The translations under genes and the position numbers were made by a program. Shown piece after piece: positions 46,402 through 56,169 of a stretch of 64,000 nucleotides of DNA (position 1 is the stretch's first letter; each line of letters starts with the position of its first letter). This DNA is from Paenibacillus phyllosphaerae. GTDB lineage: Bacteria > Bacillota > Bacilli > Paenibacillales > Paenibacillaceae. A model generated the notes under the pieces. That model had not been told where the DNA came from and searched no databases. It was given only the letters and a program-made list of their open reading frames with translations. Location: NCBI RefSeq assembly GCF_014192105.1, contig NZ_JACHXK010000021.1:1-64000 (forward strand), read 5' to 3'.

Positions 46402-47319
46402 ATGTACAATGAAAATAGGCAGACTTTGAATATCGATTCTATTGCGGAATTGCATCACGTACTCGGTATTCAGAAACCGGAGCATCCTTTAATTAGTGTC
46501 ATTCGCATAGAAAGTATACCGCGGATCAACTACGATTCCGTGAGAATCTCGTTTGGGCTTTTTAATATTTCATTGAAGAGAAATGTTCGCAACAAAATTA
46601 GATATGGCCAGAAGTATTACGATTTTGATGAAGGTATGATGTCCATGATGTCACCGGGTCAGATCGTTTCTTTTGATCATCGTGAACATACTGAAGCTAC
46701 GGGTTGGTGGTTGTTTTTTCATCCCGATTTTATACGAAACTATCCGCTAGGTAAAAGGATTAGGGAGTTTGGTTTCTTTTCCTACGAGGTCAATGAGGCG
46801 TTGCATCTATCCGATCATGAAGAACGAATAATCGTGGATCTGATCGATCATATTCAGCGAGAATACCATTCGCCGATAGACATGTACAGTCAGGATGTGA
46901 TGGTTTCCTATCTCGATGTGCTGCTCAATTACACGAATCGATTTTATAACAGACAGTTTATCACTCGAAAAACAGCAAGCATGGATCTGTTGGTCCAAAT
47001 AGACGACCTGTTAACGGACTATTTTAACGGAGAGTCGGTGCAACAAATAGGACTGCCGACGGTGCACTATCTTTCGGGCAAACTGAACCTATCTCCAAAC
47101 TATCTAAGCGATATGCTGCGTAAAATCACGGGACAGAGCGCCCAGAAGCATATCCACAATAAGCTAATCGAGAAGGCAAAGGATTACTTGGTAACGTCAA
47201 CATTGTCGGTCAGTGAAATCGCCTATCGAATGGGGTTCGAGCATCCTCAATCGTTTAGTAAGCTTTTTAAAAACAAAACCAATCAATCTCCAATGGATTA
47301 TAGAAATTCGTTTCATTAA
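46402..47319 (+). CDS. AraC-family transcriptional regulator
   Basis: A 305-residue regulator: an N-terminal cupin-like effector domain (residues about 20-190, with TGWWLFFHPDF) and a C-terminal AraC double helix-turn-helix (about 205-300; NYLSDMLRKITGQSAQKHIH and SEIAYRMGFEHPQSFSKLFK). TGGAGGAGG is 5-7 bases before the ATG. It is in the same direction as the SDR gene and close enough to be co-transcribed. The effector is unknown. Confidence 0.88.
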   Translation: MYNENRQTLNIDSIAELHHVLGIQKPEHPLISVIRIESIPRINYDSVRISFGLFNISLKRNVRNKIRYGQKYYDFDEGMMSMMSPGQIVSFDHREHTEATGWWLFFHPDFIRNYPLGKRIREFGFFSYEVNEALHLSDHEERIIVDLIDHIQREYHSPIDMYSQDVMVSYLDVLLNYTNRFYNRQFITRKTASMDLLVQIDDLLTDYFNGESVQQIGLPTVHYLSGKLNLSPNYLSDMLRKITGQSAQKHIHNKLIEKAKDYLVTSTLSVSEIAYRMGFEHPQSFSKLFKNKTNQSPMDYRNSFH

Positions 47320-47624
47320 CCTGTTGATCGGATTTGACCGGTTCAGGGCTATTGTGGGAGCAAAAAGAGTTTCCTATATATCCCTATAAAATAGATCGCT
47401 AAAAGGCGAACGCTAATTCCATAACAAAACAACCATGATGAGGCTGCCGAAAAGATCGGTGGCCTCATTGAGCTATCGGGGAGAATTGACCTTCCCCGAC
47501 GATCCAGAAATGCAAAATAATACAAAGACAATGCCTATCAAGTAAAAGTTGCTACTGCCGATATATATATAGTATTACATCGAGAAGATAGATGATCCTT
47601 TCCAAGGATTAGAGGAGAAACGTT
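47320..47624. other. 305-base intergenic region with two hairpins
   Basis: ATGAGGCTGCCGA / TCGGTGGCCTCAT (47438-47468) and CGGGGA / TTCCCCG (47477-47498) can fold but lack T-runs on the plus strand, so termination of the AraC gene there is uncertain. The rest is AT-rich and presumably holds the promoter of the chemoreceptor gene, which I cannot pin down. A 60-codon minus frame here is not credible. Confidence 0.45.
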
Positions 47625-49652
47625 ATGAGCAAAAACAGAAAAATTATGCATATTTTGAGCAATACCGCTAGACAATTCCTTCTTATGCGCAGCAAGTTGA
47701 TACTTGCTTTTTTGGCAGTTCTCATTGTTCCTAGTGTAGTCATTGGATACTTTTCCTATGACAGCGCAAAGCAAACGGTACAGGAAAAAATGACAAGTGG
47801 AACTAACTCGAGCATGGCGCTTGTGACGAATAGCTTGCACAATTATTTTTCGCCGGTTGTGGATGAAGTCAATCTGCTGGCAGAAGACCTTAACGGTCTG
47901 ACGGAACAAAGCCAGACAGCCGAACATTTTAACCGTTTTAAGAATCATTTTACCAATTTTGAAGCCTTAGTATTGGTCAATGATGCAGGAACGTATACAG
48001 CGGTTCCGGCCGTCGAGCAGACGGACTACGATCCTAGACAGGAAACCTGGTACAAGGAGGCTTTAGCCGCTTCAGGTAAAGTTGTTATTTCGCCTCTTGC
48101 CAAAAATGAAGCTACTGGAAATTTTATCACTGTAGTGTCTCGAATGCTGAATAATGGAAATGGCGTATTGGCCGTTTCGTTAAACCTAACCCCGCTAGCC
48201 GAAAGCTTAAAAGGGACGAAGATTGGCGACACCGGAACGATGATGGTAATCGATTCGGCGAACCAGGTCGTCACCGGCACCGGTTTTGTGTTTGACGTCG
48301 GTGCTGTCCAAGTCGGTGGGCCAATCGAAGGTATGATTACAGTCCCGGACAGTTTGCCAAGTGATTTAACAACGATAAAAAAAGAGGTTCTTCCCCTACA
48401 GAATATGGACATGGAATTCTACTCCGCAGTTGAGCCGGTTACAGGCTGGAGTGTCGTTAGTATTATTGCTCTGAATGATTATGCAGTTGCAGCCGAACCG
48501 ATCTTAAACCGGATGCTCCTTGTCCTGGGTATTGCAGTTTTGCTTGCGGGTATCATTATTTTCTTCATGATTCGTATGGTGCATGGTCCGCTGAAGCAGC
48601 TAAAGCAGGTTACGCGCAGCGTCAGCAATGGCGATCTGACTGTAGCCGTAGCGATGAAGAGAAGGGATGAATTCGGCGATTTAGCTGCGGATTTCAATGT
48701 GATGATTACTTCGCTTCGGTCAGTTGTCTCTGAGATGCATTCGACCTCGATGAAGCTTTCCGCTTCTTCTGAATCGATTAAGGATAGCTCGGAGCATACA
48801 GCACAATCCGTTCAGCACGTAACCGAAACAATTATGGAAACGGCAGAAAATGCGATGAGCGGCGCCGAAGTCTCGAAGCAGACCGAAAAATCTGTTGTCG
48901 AGATGGCCAAAGGCGTCAGCTCTATTGCCAAGTCGGCTGGCGTTATCGTCTATTCCGCCGAGCAGACGGAAAAGGATATTGCGCTTGGCAGCAAGACATT
49001 TGGGCTCGTACGCGGTCAGATGAACCGTATACAGGAAGCAGCTTCTGAATCCGCTCTGCTCATTGGTGAGCTATCCGGGCTTTCAAGTGAAGCTGAACGC
49101 ATGAGCCAAAGCATCGCGGATATTGCGAAACAGACTAATCTACTGTCATTAAACGCCTCGATTGAAGCTGCTCGCGCAGGCGAACATGGGCGCGGCTTTG
49201 CTGTTGTTGCTGGTGAAGTGCATAAGCTGTCCGAACAATCAAAGGAAACAGCCCATGCTATCGGCAGCAACATTAATAAGATGTTTGCGTACATTCAAAG
49301 AATAAACGACACAATGCATACCCATGTACAGGAACAAATCGGAGAAGGCCTAAGAGTCAGCCAAGAAGCGGTGACAGCTTTTACTAATATTGAACGATCT
49401 ACAAGCCAGATTGTCGAACAAATTCAAGGCATCTCAGCAGTAGCAGAGCAAATTGCGGCAAGCACAGATCAAGTATCGACAAGTGTAACTGAGCTGGCGA
49501 ATATTTCGAAGCAGTCTGCCCAAAGCGCTCAGACTACATCCGCTGCTGCTCAGCAGCAGATGGCCTCAATGGAGGAAATTTCCTCTTCGACACAGGAGCT
49601 AGCTGTCATGGCGTCTCAACTTCAAGAGACGGTCAAGCGCTTCACCCTTTAA
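47625..49652 (+). CDS. Methyl-accepting chemotaxis protein
   Basis: A 675-residue membrane chemoreceptor. Segment 1 is at about residues 22-45, a dCache-type extracellular sensing domain at about 50-285 ([24 protein letters not shown] is the family region), segment 2 at about 297-317, a HAMP domain to about 370, and a long cytoplasmic coiled coil with the signalling tip [20 protein letters not shown] near residue 500. The tip contacts CheA/CheW. AGAGGAGAA lies 6 bases before the ATG. The attractant is unknown. A perfect terminator follows. Confidence 0.94.
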   Translation: MSKNRKIMHILSNTARQFLLMRSKLILAFLAVLIVPSVVIGYFSYDSAKQTVQEKMTSGTNSSMALVTNSLHNYFSPVVDEVNLLAEDLNGLTEQSQTAEHFNRFKNHFTNFEALVLVNDAGTYTAVPAVEQTDYDPRQETWYKEALAASGKVVISPLAKNEATGNFITVVSRMLNNGNGVLAVSLNLTPLAESLKGTKIGDTGTMMVIDSANQVVTGTGFVFDVGAVQVGGPIEGMITVPDSLPSDLTTIKKEVLPLQNMDMEFYSAVEPVTGWSVVSIIALNDYAVAAEPILNRMLLVLGIAVLLAGIIIFFMIRMVHGPLKQLKQVTRSVSNGDLTVAVAMKRRDEFGDLAADFNVMITSLRSVVSEMHSTSMKLSASSESIKDSSEHTAQSVQHVTETIMETAENAMSGAEVSKQTEKSVVEMAKGVSSIAKSAGVIVYSAEQTEKDIALGSKTFGLVRGQMNRIQEAASESALLIGELSGLSSEAERMSQSIADIAKQTNLLSLNASIEAARAGEHGRGFAVVAGEVHKLSEQSKETAHAIGSNINKMFAYIQRINDTMHTHVQEQIGEGLRVSQEAVTAFTNIERSTSQIVEQIQGISAVAEQIAASTDQVSTSVTELANISKQSAQSAQTTSAAAQQQMASMEEISSSTQELAVMASQLQETVKRFTL

Positions 49653-49663
49653 GCCTCGTAGGA

Positions 49664-49704
49664 AAGCTGCCCCGCGTCTTCAAAGATGACGCGGGGCAGC
49701 TTTT
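49664..49704 (+). terminator. Terminator after the chemoreceptor gene
   Basis: GCTGCCCCGCGTC and GACGCGGGGCAGC form a perfect 13-bp stem, followed by TTTTC. Confidence 0.9.
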
Positions 49705-49856
49705 CTCATTAAGATAAGCGTGTGACAGGAGACAGTTGCACGAGCTGCTCCATAATAAGTCGGCTTGAACAGTTCGGCTGCATCGGCTTTTTTAATTAGA
49801 TGGCAGCCGACCAGATGATCGGCTGCCGTCCCCAGAAGCTTAGGTATCTCAAACAC

Positions 49857-50573
49857 CTACCAAGGAAGCAGTTCTCTTTTGTGAAAGAAGCCGCCGGTCG
49901 GTCCATCTTGAGGGAGCGTAGCCAACCAGACCGCACTCTCTGCTCCCTCGTGGATCTCCATTGGGGCATCGGCGCCGCCCATATCGGTTTTGACCCAGCC
50001 TGGATGGCAGGCATTCACCTTGATCGTTGTGTCGCGAAGCGCAATGGATAGCTGCACGGTCCAGGCATTTAACGCTGCCTTCGAAGAGGTGTAAGCAGGG
50101 ACAGATCTTACGCCGTACATGGGGTTGGTGAGCAAGGTCCCAAGTGAGCCAAGAATACTGGACTGATTCACGATACGACCGGCTGGACTTGCCTTAAGTA
50201 AGGGCAACAGCGCGTCCGTGAGGGCAAGGGGACCAAAGAGATTCACCTCAAAGCTGGCGCGTACAGCCTCGACAGGAGTTCCCAGGTGATCCGTATATAC
50301 GCCCGCATTGTTGATCAGAATATCCAGTTTTCCGAATTCAGTTTCAAGTCTTCTCACCGCTGCTTGGATATGATCGGGGTTCGTGATGTCCAGTTCTATA
50401 CCGTGTGCTTCAATTTGCTCTTCGCGCAAAAGAGTGGCGGCGGCTTCAGCCTTGGATAAGCTTCGTGCTCCAAGAAGCACAATTATGCCCAACTGGCCAA
50501 GCTGACGTCCGATTTCAAGACCGATTCCCTTATAGGCTCCTGTAATTAACGCGACTTGTTTCGTTGTTGCCAT
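49857..50573 (-). CDS. SDR-family oxidoreductase
   Basis: A 238-residue short-chain dehydrogenase. GAYKGIG (residues 12-18) is the nucleotide motif, NNAGVYTD near 88, catalytic serine in IVNQSSILGSLG and YxxxK in YTSSKAALNAW. GGAGG lies 7 bases before the ATG. The gene follows the TetR gene on the same strand, and a palindromic operator precedes it (50599-50614), so it is almost certainly the target of that repressor. The substrate is unknown. Confidence 0.9.
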   Translation of the reverse strand: MATTKQVALITGAYKGIGLEIGRQLGQLGIIVLLGARSLSKAEAAATLLREEQIEAHGIELDITNPDHIQAAVRRLETEFGKLDILINNAGVYTDHLGTPVEAVRASFEVNLFGPLALTDALLPLLKASPAGRIVNQSSILGSLGTLLTNPMYGVRSVPAYTSSKAALNAWTVQLSIALRDTTIKVNACHPGWVKTDMGGADAPMEIHEGAESAVWLATLPQDGPTGGFFHKRELLPW

Positions 50574-50598
50574 GTGATTACCTCCAACGTTTTAGTTT

Positions 50599-50614
50599 TG
50601 TACTGAACAGTACA
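50599..50614 (-). promoter_or_regulatory. TetR operator candidate before the SDR gene
   Basis: TGTACTGAACAGTACA: perfect seven-base arms with a two-base centre. It matches the site at 51229-51244 at 12 of 16 positions and lies 26 bases before the SDR start. Confidence 0.7.
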
Positions 50615-50630
50615 TAATGGTCAAAAAAAA

Positions 50631-51212
50631 TTAGTCGAGCAAGAGAATGATTTGTTGTACAGCTTGCTCGACTAGAGTAATATCCGGATTGGATTTCATT
50701 GTGACGGCGAGGCCAACGGCCGAAATGACGATAGCACTCGCTAAAGCCGGCGCATAAAGGGTTTCGGATAATTCCCCGCTTTGTTTACCCTTTTCAAGGA
50801 TCGACTGGATCAGCTCCGTAATCTGCTGCTGGTAAACCCTAGTGAATTGGGTAAACCCTTGATGATGCGGAGCCAGTTCTACCATCGTATTCACGCACAA
50901 GCAGCCTAACTCCGGTCTGTGTCCATCTGCACTGCTAACAACTCCTTGAAGATACAAGAGTACGGCCGCCTTAGCTGATGGCGCACTTTCAAGCTTTTTT
51001 TGGATGAAGGCGAGACTGCGTTCAGCATAGAGCGATAAGGCAGCTTGGAACAACGACTCCTTGTCCCCGAAGGTACTGTACAGGCTCGGTCGCTGAATTC
51101 CCATTGCACTTGTCAGATCGCTTAAAGATGTGGCCTCATATCCTTTTTCCCAAAACACCTGCATGGCAGCAGTTAATGCTTGATGTTCATCAAATTCCCG
51201 GGGCCTTGCCAT
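50631..51212 (-). CDS. TetR-family repressor of the SDR gene
   Basis: A 193-residue TetR/AcrR-type repressor. The helix-turn-helix is plain: YEATSLSDLTSAMGIQRPSLYSTFGDKE (split here from family knowledge as turn and recognition helices, residues about 25-52), and the C-terminal half shows the ELGCLCVNTMVEL segment frequent in YxaF/LmrA-like regulators. AAGGAG lies 8-9 bases before ATG 51212 on the minus strand; the 37-codon longer frame would run through the operator at 51229. It is upstream of the SDR gene with an operator before each gene. Confidence 0.9.
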   Translation of the reverse strand: MARPREFDEHQALTAAMQVFWEKGYEATSLSDLTSAMGIQRPSLYSTFGDKESLFQAALSLYAERSLAFIQKKLESAPSAKAAVLLYLQGVVSSADGHRPELGCLCVNTMVELAPHHQGFTQFTRVYQQQITELIQSILEKGKQSGELSETLYAPALASAIVISAVGLAVTMKSNPDITLVEQAVQQIILLLD

Positions 51213-51228
51213 TATGACTTCTCCTTTT

Positions 51229-51244
51229 TGTACCGATCGGTATA
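51229..51244 (-). promoter_or_regulatory. TetR autoregulatory operator candidate
   Basis: TGTACCGATCGGTATA, with the central 12 bases TACCGATCGGTA a perfect palindrome. It lies 17 bases before the repressor start and resembles the site at 50599-50614; together they read TGTACYGAWCRGTAYA. Confidence 0.75.
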
Positions 51245-51455
51245 TAACGAATATAATCAATTTTGCATTTTCTGTCAACTGTGGGAATGAGGTGAAAAGG
51301 AAGAGCCATGGCAGCTGCTCCATTTCACATTAAACTACTGGACAACACTGCCTAGTTATAAAAAATTCCTAGAATTCAAAATATTGGTCACAAATGTTAT
51401 ACTAACGATCAGAACAGGGAATCTTCGATTTCTACCGAGGAGGGATCCAATTCCG

Positions 51456-53732
51456 ATGAATTTGGCCGTCAAGTGGATGCAAAAATTCAAAGACCGCGAA
51501 ACCCAGTCTAAGCTGAAAGTCTATCAGGACAAAGTAGAACTCATCAGGCAACGGAATTTGGAAGTATGGGACGATGGGGAGCTTCAAGCTGAATCCCTCC
51601 GGCTGCAAAAAGAAGCAAAATCGGGCACGCCTTTGGATGAGCTGCTGGTCGATGCTTATGCGTTGGTCTGCGAAGCAGCGAAGCGAAAGCTCGGATTACA
51701 GCCTTACGATGTCCAGATCGTGGCTGCGATCGCACTGCATGAGAGATTTGTGATCGAGCATCATACCGGAGAAGGCAAAACGCTTTCTGCTGTTATGCCC
51801 GCTTATCTGAATGCGCTGACCTGCGAAGGCGTTCATGTGCTGACTTTTAACGATTATTTGGCCAATCGGGATGCGGAATGGATGGGTCCGATCTATCGTT
51901 TCCTTGGGTTAACCGTAAGCTCGGTTCAAGCGGGTATGAGCTTGCCTGAGAAAAGGGAAGCGTACGCGAAGGATATTACTTATGTGACGGCCAAAGAGGC
52001 GGGATTCGATTATTTGCGCGACACGATCGCCCTGAACGAAGTCGATACCGTGCATCGTCCATTCCACTACGTCATCGTCGACGAAGCGGATTCATTGCTT
52101 CTTGATGAAGCGCGGGTGCCGTTAGTCATCAGCGGCGAGACGGGCGCTGCCAGCGACGATCGTATTCGTTTCGCAGAAGTGGCTCGGCAACTGGAGCAAG
52201 CAGAGCACTACGTCTTCGATGAGTTCCAACGGAACGTATACTTGAATGAAGCGGGCGCAGCCAAAGCGGAGGTACTGCTGGGATGCGGAAATTTGTACGA
52301 TAGCCATAACAGTCAGTTGTTAATCTTATTGAATTGCGCGCTGCATGTGGAATCGTTATTGAAAAAAGACGTCGATTACATCGTCCGGGACGGGAATATC
52401 GAGCTGATCGAAGAATATACCGGCCGCGTGGCGGAGAACCGGTATTTGCCGGACGGATTGCAAGCCGCGCTTGCGGCCAAAGAAGGACTGCAGCCGACAG
52501 CTGGCGGGAAAATTCTCGGGATGATCACCCTTCAACACTTCATTAGTCTGTATCCGAAGATTGGCGGAATGACGGCTACCGCGCACGCTTCCGCAATGGA
52601 ATTCGAAGATATTTATGAGCTGCAGGTCGTGCGAATTCCGCCGAACCGGCCAAACGTGCGGATCGATCATCCGCACCGGATTTATACCCATAAAGAAGCC
52701 AAGCTTAAGGCGCTTGTACACGAAATCTCAACCGTCCATGCGAAGGGGCGTCCCATCCTCATCGGTACGTCGAGCGTCGAGGAGTCTGACTTGTTGGCGA
52801 AGGCGCTGGCTGTTGCCAACGTACCTTGCCATGTTCTAAATGCGAAGAACGACGCGGAGGAAGCTGAGATCATCGCCAAAGCGGGGGAGGTCAGTGCCGT
52901 GACGGTGTCCACGAATATGGCGGGACGCGGCGTCGACATTCGGCTAGGCGGAGGCAACCCCACGCAAGCGGAAGCTGTCGCCAAGCTGGGCGGGTTATAT
53001 GTGATTGGTACCCATGTCAACGAAAGCGTACGGATCGACGACCAGCTGCGCGGGCGTTCCGGCCGTCAAGGCGACCCGGGTGCATCCGTATTTTTCGTAA
53101 GCTTGGAGGACGAGTTGATGCTTCGCTTCGGCATCGATAAAGCATTTCGCGCTCCCAGACAAAATGAGGCTCTCGAAGATTCAGTGCTCCGCAGCAAGCT
53201 CGCCCATATTCAGCGCGTGATTATGGGGCAGAACTTCCAAATTCGCCAGGAACTGAACCGTTATTCGGATATGGTGGAGGATCAAAGGCGAATTTTATAC
53301 GCGGAAAGACTCGGAATTCTGCAAGGCGAGAAGCCGATGAGCCCCTCGGAGCAGCGGGTACGGCTTTACTATATCGACGAGTGTTGGGCTGACCATCTGG
53401 CATACGTTTCTTACATTCGAGAAGGCATCCACTTGGAGAGCCTCGCTAGCGGCAATCCGATCGACGAGTTTCATCTGCAGATCACCCAAGCATACGAACA
53501 AATTCCAGCTAAAATAAATAGCGAGTCGGCGAAGATGCTTGCAAAGCTCGAAGGTTCGAATGAACCGGCGAAATGGGAAGCGTTCGGTCTGCAGAGTCCT
53601 ACTTCCACTCGGACTTATATCATCAACGATCAATACATCGAGAATAAACGGAGCTCATGGACCGCAATGACTGTATTCGCTTTTGGGATTCGGAAGATGT
53701 TGAGGCCGATATTCAACCTATCCGAATTTTGA
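51456..53732 (+). CDS. secA2: SecA-like preprotein translocase ATPase, probably SecA2
   Basis: A 758-residue ATPase that drives proteins through the Sec channel. Walker A is TGEGKT (residues 104-109), Walker B is VIVDEADSLLLDEA, and the C-terminal helicase motif is DQLRGRSGRQGDPG. PPXD-like, helical-wing and helical-scaffold regions follow in SecA order. It is shorter than the usual 840-residue SecA and lacks the C-terminal zinc-binding CxCxSG tail and the linker to it, so it is most likely an accessory SecA2. GGAGGG lies about 10 bases before ATG 51456. In other Gram-positives SecA2 exports S-layer or glycosylated surface proteins; an SLH protein is encoded at 15475, but a link is only inferred. 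Confidence 0.85.
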   Translation: MNLAVKWMQKFKDRETQSKLKVYQDKVELIRQRNLEVWDDGELQAESLRLQKEAKSGTPLDELLVDAYALVCEAAKRKLGLQPYDVQIVAAIALHERFVIEHHTGEGKTLSAVMPAYLNALTCEGVHVLTFNDYLANRDAEWMGPIYRFLGLTVSSVQAGMSLPEKREAYAKDITYVTAKEAGFDYLRDTIALNEVDTVHRPFHYVIVDEADSLLLDEARVPLVISGETGAASDDRIRFAEVARQLEQAEHYVFDEFQRNVYLNEAGAAKAEVLLGCGNLYDSHNSQLLILLNCALHVESLLKKDVDYIVRDGNIELIEEYTGRVAENRYLPDGLQAALAAKEGLQPTAGGKILGMITLQHFISLYPKIGGMTATAHASAMEFEDIYELQVVRIPPNRPNVRIDHPHRIYTHKEAKLKALVHEISTVHAKGRPILIGTSSVEESDLLAKALAVANVPCHVLNAKNDAEEAEIIAKAGEVSAVTVSTNMAGRGVDIRLGGGNPTQAEAVAKLGGLYVIGTHVNESVRIDDQLRGRSGRQGDPGASVFFVSLEDELMLRFGIDKAFRAPRQNEALEDSVLRSKLAHIQRVIMGQNFQIRQELNRYSDMVEDQRRILYAERLGILQGEKPMSPSEQRVRLYYIDECWADHLAYVSYIREGIHLESLASGNPIDEFHLQITQAYEQIPAKINSESAKMLAKLEGSNEPAKWEAFGLQSPTSTRTYIINDQYIENKRSSWTAMTVFAFGIRKMLRPIFNLSEF

Positions 53733-53790
53733 TGCAACAGGTATTCGAGCAGCCATCCAATTAATCGAGAAAATAGCTAGTTCAACTAAC

Positions 53791-53825
53791 AGCCCCGGTG
53801 CATAGTCGCGCCGGGGCTTGCGGTT
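53791..53825 (+). terminator. Terminator after secA2; rest of the gap featureless
   Basis: AGCCCCGG / CCGGGGCT form the stem with a 12-base loop; the T-run after it is weak (TGCGGTT). In the remaining 218 bases up to 54044 I see no clear promoter or operator. Confidence 0.55.
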
Positions 53826-54043
53826 ATTCATCATTCGCGCTACTCATGCCAGCGGCACGTTGAGGAAGAGAAGCTGTCTTTTGAGCGCCGCGGGTGCTTG
53901 AGGGACGGCTCTTCGTCGACGCTGCGCAAAACTTCGATAAAAAGGGTAACGTTTCTGAAAAGAAGGATACGGAATCGTTCGTCCGATTGCCTTACTATGA
54001 AGTTGAAAGCAATTATTCTTAGCAGGCGAAGGGAGAAGTTCTG

Positions 54044-55096
54044 GTGTCCAATAACGCGATTAGACCCGGGCAGGTCTGGCTTGACACGGAGGGCAAACGA
54101 ATTCACGCTCACGGCGGTTCCATCTTATATCTTGACGGCGTCTTCTACTGGTATGGCGAGAACAAGGAAAAGTCCACGCCTGGCAACGGAATCTGGCATT
54201 GGGGCGTTCGCTGTTACGCTTCCCGCGACCTATACAATTGGGAAGACAAGGGGTTAATCATTCCACCTGACCTCGAGAACAAGCAATCCTCGTTGCATCC
54301 GTCCCGATTCATGGACCGGCCGCATATCATCTACAACCGGTCGACCAAGAAATTCGTCTGCTGGCTCAAAGTCATGCAGCCGGATCACTCCCAGAAATCG
54401 ACCGTTCTGATTGCCGATGATATTCTCGGTCCTTATACGATGGTTCGTGACGGCCTGAAACCGCTTGGCATGAGCGCAGGAGATTTTGACCTCGTGGTGA
54501 ATCCGAGCGACGGCAAGGCTTACTATTATTTCGAGCGCGTGCACAGTGAACTGATCTGCGCCGATCTTACCGATGATTATACGGACGTAACGGGCTATTA
54601 CTCGACCCATTTTCCGCAATCCCATCCGCCTTACGTTCGGGAAGCGCCGGCCCACTTCTATCGGAATGGCTTACATTATCTCGTAACGTCCGGCACGACC
54701 GGTTACTTCCCGAATCCGTCCGAAGTCGCTTGCTCCAAGCTCTATCATGGGCCGTTCGAGGTGCTTGGCGACCCTCATGTCGGGGATGAGTCGAATACTT
54801 CGTTCCACTCTCAGATCTGTTCCGTATTCAAGCATCCGCACAAAAAAGATCTGTATATCGCTTTGGCGGATCGCTGGATCACGGAGCATACGCCAGGCAA
54901 TCCGCAAACGTACGAGGAAGCGGCGGCGATCTTCGACCGGTTGTTCGGGCCATCCGATACGTCTGAGCTGAACGGAGATAACTTCGCCCCCGTCGATACG
55001 TCCAAAGCGACTTTCGTATGGCTGCCATTCCGCTTCGACGGGAAGATGGCGTACCTGGATTGGAAGGACGAGTGGAGAATCGAAGATTACGAGTAG
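54044..55096 (+). CDS. Non-canonical GH43-like glycosidase
   Basis: A 350-residue cytoplasmic five-bladed propeller (no signal peptide). RIHAHGGSILYLDGVFYWYGEN (split across residues 18-39) and DRPHIIYN, with acid E200 in VREAPAHFYRNGLHYL, match the GH43 branch around exo-beta-1,3-galactanases, in which the usual N-terminal catalytic base Asp is replaced. GDFDLVV may supply another carboxylate. The start is GTG with GGGAG about 9 bases upstream. It is convergent with an AraC gene. Substrate guess (galactan-type side chain) is inference; other GH43-like activities are possible. Confidence 0.75.
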   Translation: MSNNAIRPGQVWLDTEGKRIHAHGGSILYLDGVFYWYGENKEKSTPGNGIWHWGVRCYASRDLYNWEDKGLIIPPDLENKQSSLHPSRFMDRPHIIYNRSTKKFVCWLKVMQPDHSQKSTVLIADDILGPYTMVRDGLKPLGMSAGDFDLVVNPSDGKAYYYFERVHSELICADLTDDYTDVTGYYSTHFPQSHPPYVREAPAHFYRNGLHYLVTSGTTGYFPNPSEVACSKLYHGPFEVLGDPHVGDESNTSFHSQICSVFKHPHKKDLYIALADRWITEHTPGNPQTYEEAAAIFDRLFGPSDTSELNGDNFAPVDTSKATFVWLPFRFDGKMAYLDWKDEWRIEDYE

Positions 55097-55102
55097 CAAT
55101 CG

Positions 55103-55138
55103 AATCGCCATGCCTTCTACTTGGAAGGTATGGCGATT
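55103..55138. terminator. Bidirectional terminator between convergent genes
   Basis: AATCGCCATGCCTTC and GAAGGTATGGCGATT pair over 15 bp (one G-T) with a six-base loop, between the GH43-like gene and the AraC gene. T-runs on both sides are short. Confidence 0.6.
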
Positions 55139-55151
55139 GTCGCTTCAGCAA

Positions 55152-56069
55152 CTATGACTTGCCGGATCGGAATGTTCCCCGGTATTGGCTTGGACTTATT
55201 CCCATCACCTTGCGGAACACCTCGCGGAAGTGAGCGGCATCCTGATAGCCGACGCTCTTGGCGACATCGGCAATCTTCCTGTCGGTGTCCGTCAACAGCC
55301 GGCAGGCAAGTTCGACCCGCTTATGCTGCAAGTATTCCGAGAATCCCATCCCCGTTCGCTGCCGGAACAGGCGAATGAAATGCCGCTCGCTTATGCCGGT
55401 CTGCGCGGCTAATTGCTCGACCTTCCACGGTTCCGCGATCTGCGCCTGGATATCGTCGAGTATGCCGGTTAGTTCGGTCCGTCCCGTTTGATCCAAAGTC
55501 CGGCTATCTTGGCGGTTGGGGTTAGATTCTAACATGCGGGCAATCTGAACCGTCAGCTGAAGCAAACCGGCAAGCAGACTGGTCTCGAAGCCCCCATGCT
55601 GATCCGTGAATTCCCGATGCATCCGTTCGAACCAAGGCGCGAGCTCCAGTTGGGTATCCATCAGAGATAGATAGGTTCCGGGCTGGCCGCCAAAGATGCG
55701 CAGCGGGTCCTCGCTCTTGCTGAGCGGCGATAACCAGGCGGTAAGCTCCCCGATAAATTCGTGGCGGATACATAGATTGTAGACTAAGAGACGGCTCGAC
55801 GTACCGCTGGGGCGGAAAATATGGGAGGTGCCCACCGGTATGACGTACAGGCAGCCTTTACCGGTTCTATTGATCTGGTCCGCCACATAATGATAGCCTT
55901 CGCCCGAGAGGACATACACGATCTCTAGGTAGGCATGGCTATGTTCTCTGAGCTCGAAGCCCTCGACCCAACGATTGAGGAAAATCGGAAAGTCACCGCG
56001 AAAATGTTCTTCGATGGGTGAAAGAAAAGCAGGCGCTTTCCCCGCTTTGTTCGAAGTATTGGTAATCAT
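55152..56069 (-). CDS. AraC-family regulator next to the GH78-like gene
   Basis: A 305-residue regulator with an N-terminal cupin (FELREHSHAYLEIVYVLSG, about residues 45-65, and IPVGTSHIFRPSG) and a C-terminal AraC double helix-turn-helix (QLAAQTGISERHFIRLFRQR and IADVAKSVGYQDAAHFREVF). The ATG at 56069 is chosen because AGGAG lies 8-9 bases before it; the longer start nine codons upstream precedes that site. It is divergent from the rhamnosidase-like gene at 56170, 100 bases away, and is likely its activator. Control by a rhamnose-containing sugar is inferred. Confidence 0.88.
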   Translation of the reverse strand: MITNTSNKAGKAPAFLSPIEEHFRGDFPIFLNRWVEGFELREHSHAYLEIVYVLSGEGYHYVADQINRTGKGCLYVIPVGTSHIFRPSGTSSRLLVYNLCIRHEFIGELTAWLSPLSKSEDPLRIFGGQPGTYLSLMDTQLELAPWFERMHREFTDQHGGFETSLLAGLLQLTVQIARMLESNPNRQDSRTLDQTGRTELTGILDDIQAQIAEPWKVEQLAAQTGISERHFIRLFRQRTGMGFSEYLQHKRVELACRLLTDTDRKIADVAKSVGYQDAAHFREVFRKVMGISPSQYRGTFRSGKS

Positions 56070-56169
56070 GTCATTTTCTCCTATGCCAAATGTCATTTGT
56101 ACCTGCTTTGTGAATGTTCCGCCTATTATACAATCTATGTAATGAGATCGAAAGGGGCAAGATCAATAC

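Noticed and set aside
47349..47531. A 60-codon minus frame in the gap before the chemoreceptor
   Set aside because: It has no ribosome binding site, no motif and overlaps hairpin DNA.
53940..53980. A cre-like site in front of the GH43-like gene (GGGTAACGTTTCTG)
   Set aside because: Aligned on its CG centre it breaks the consensus at the first three positions.
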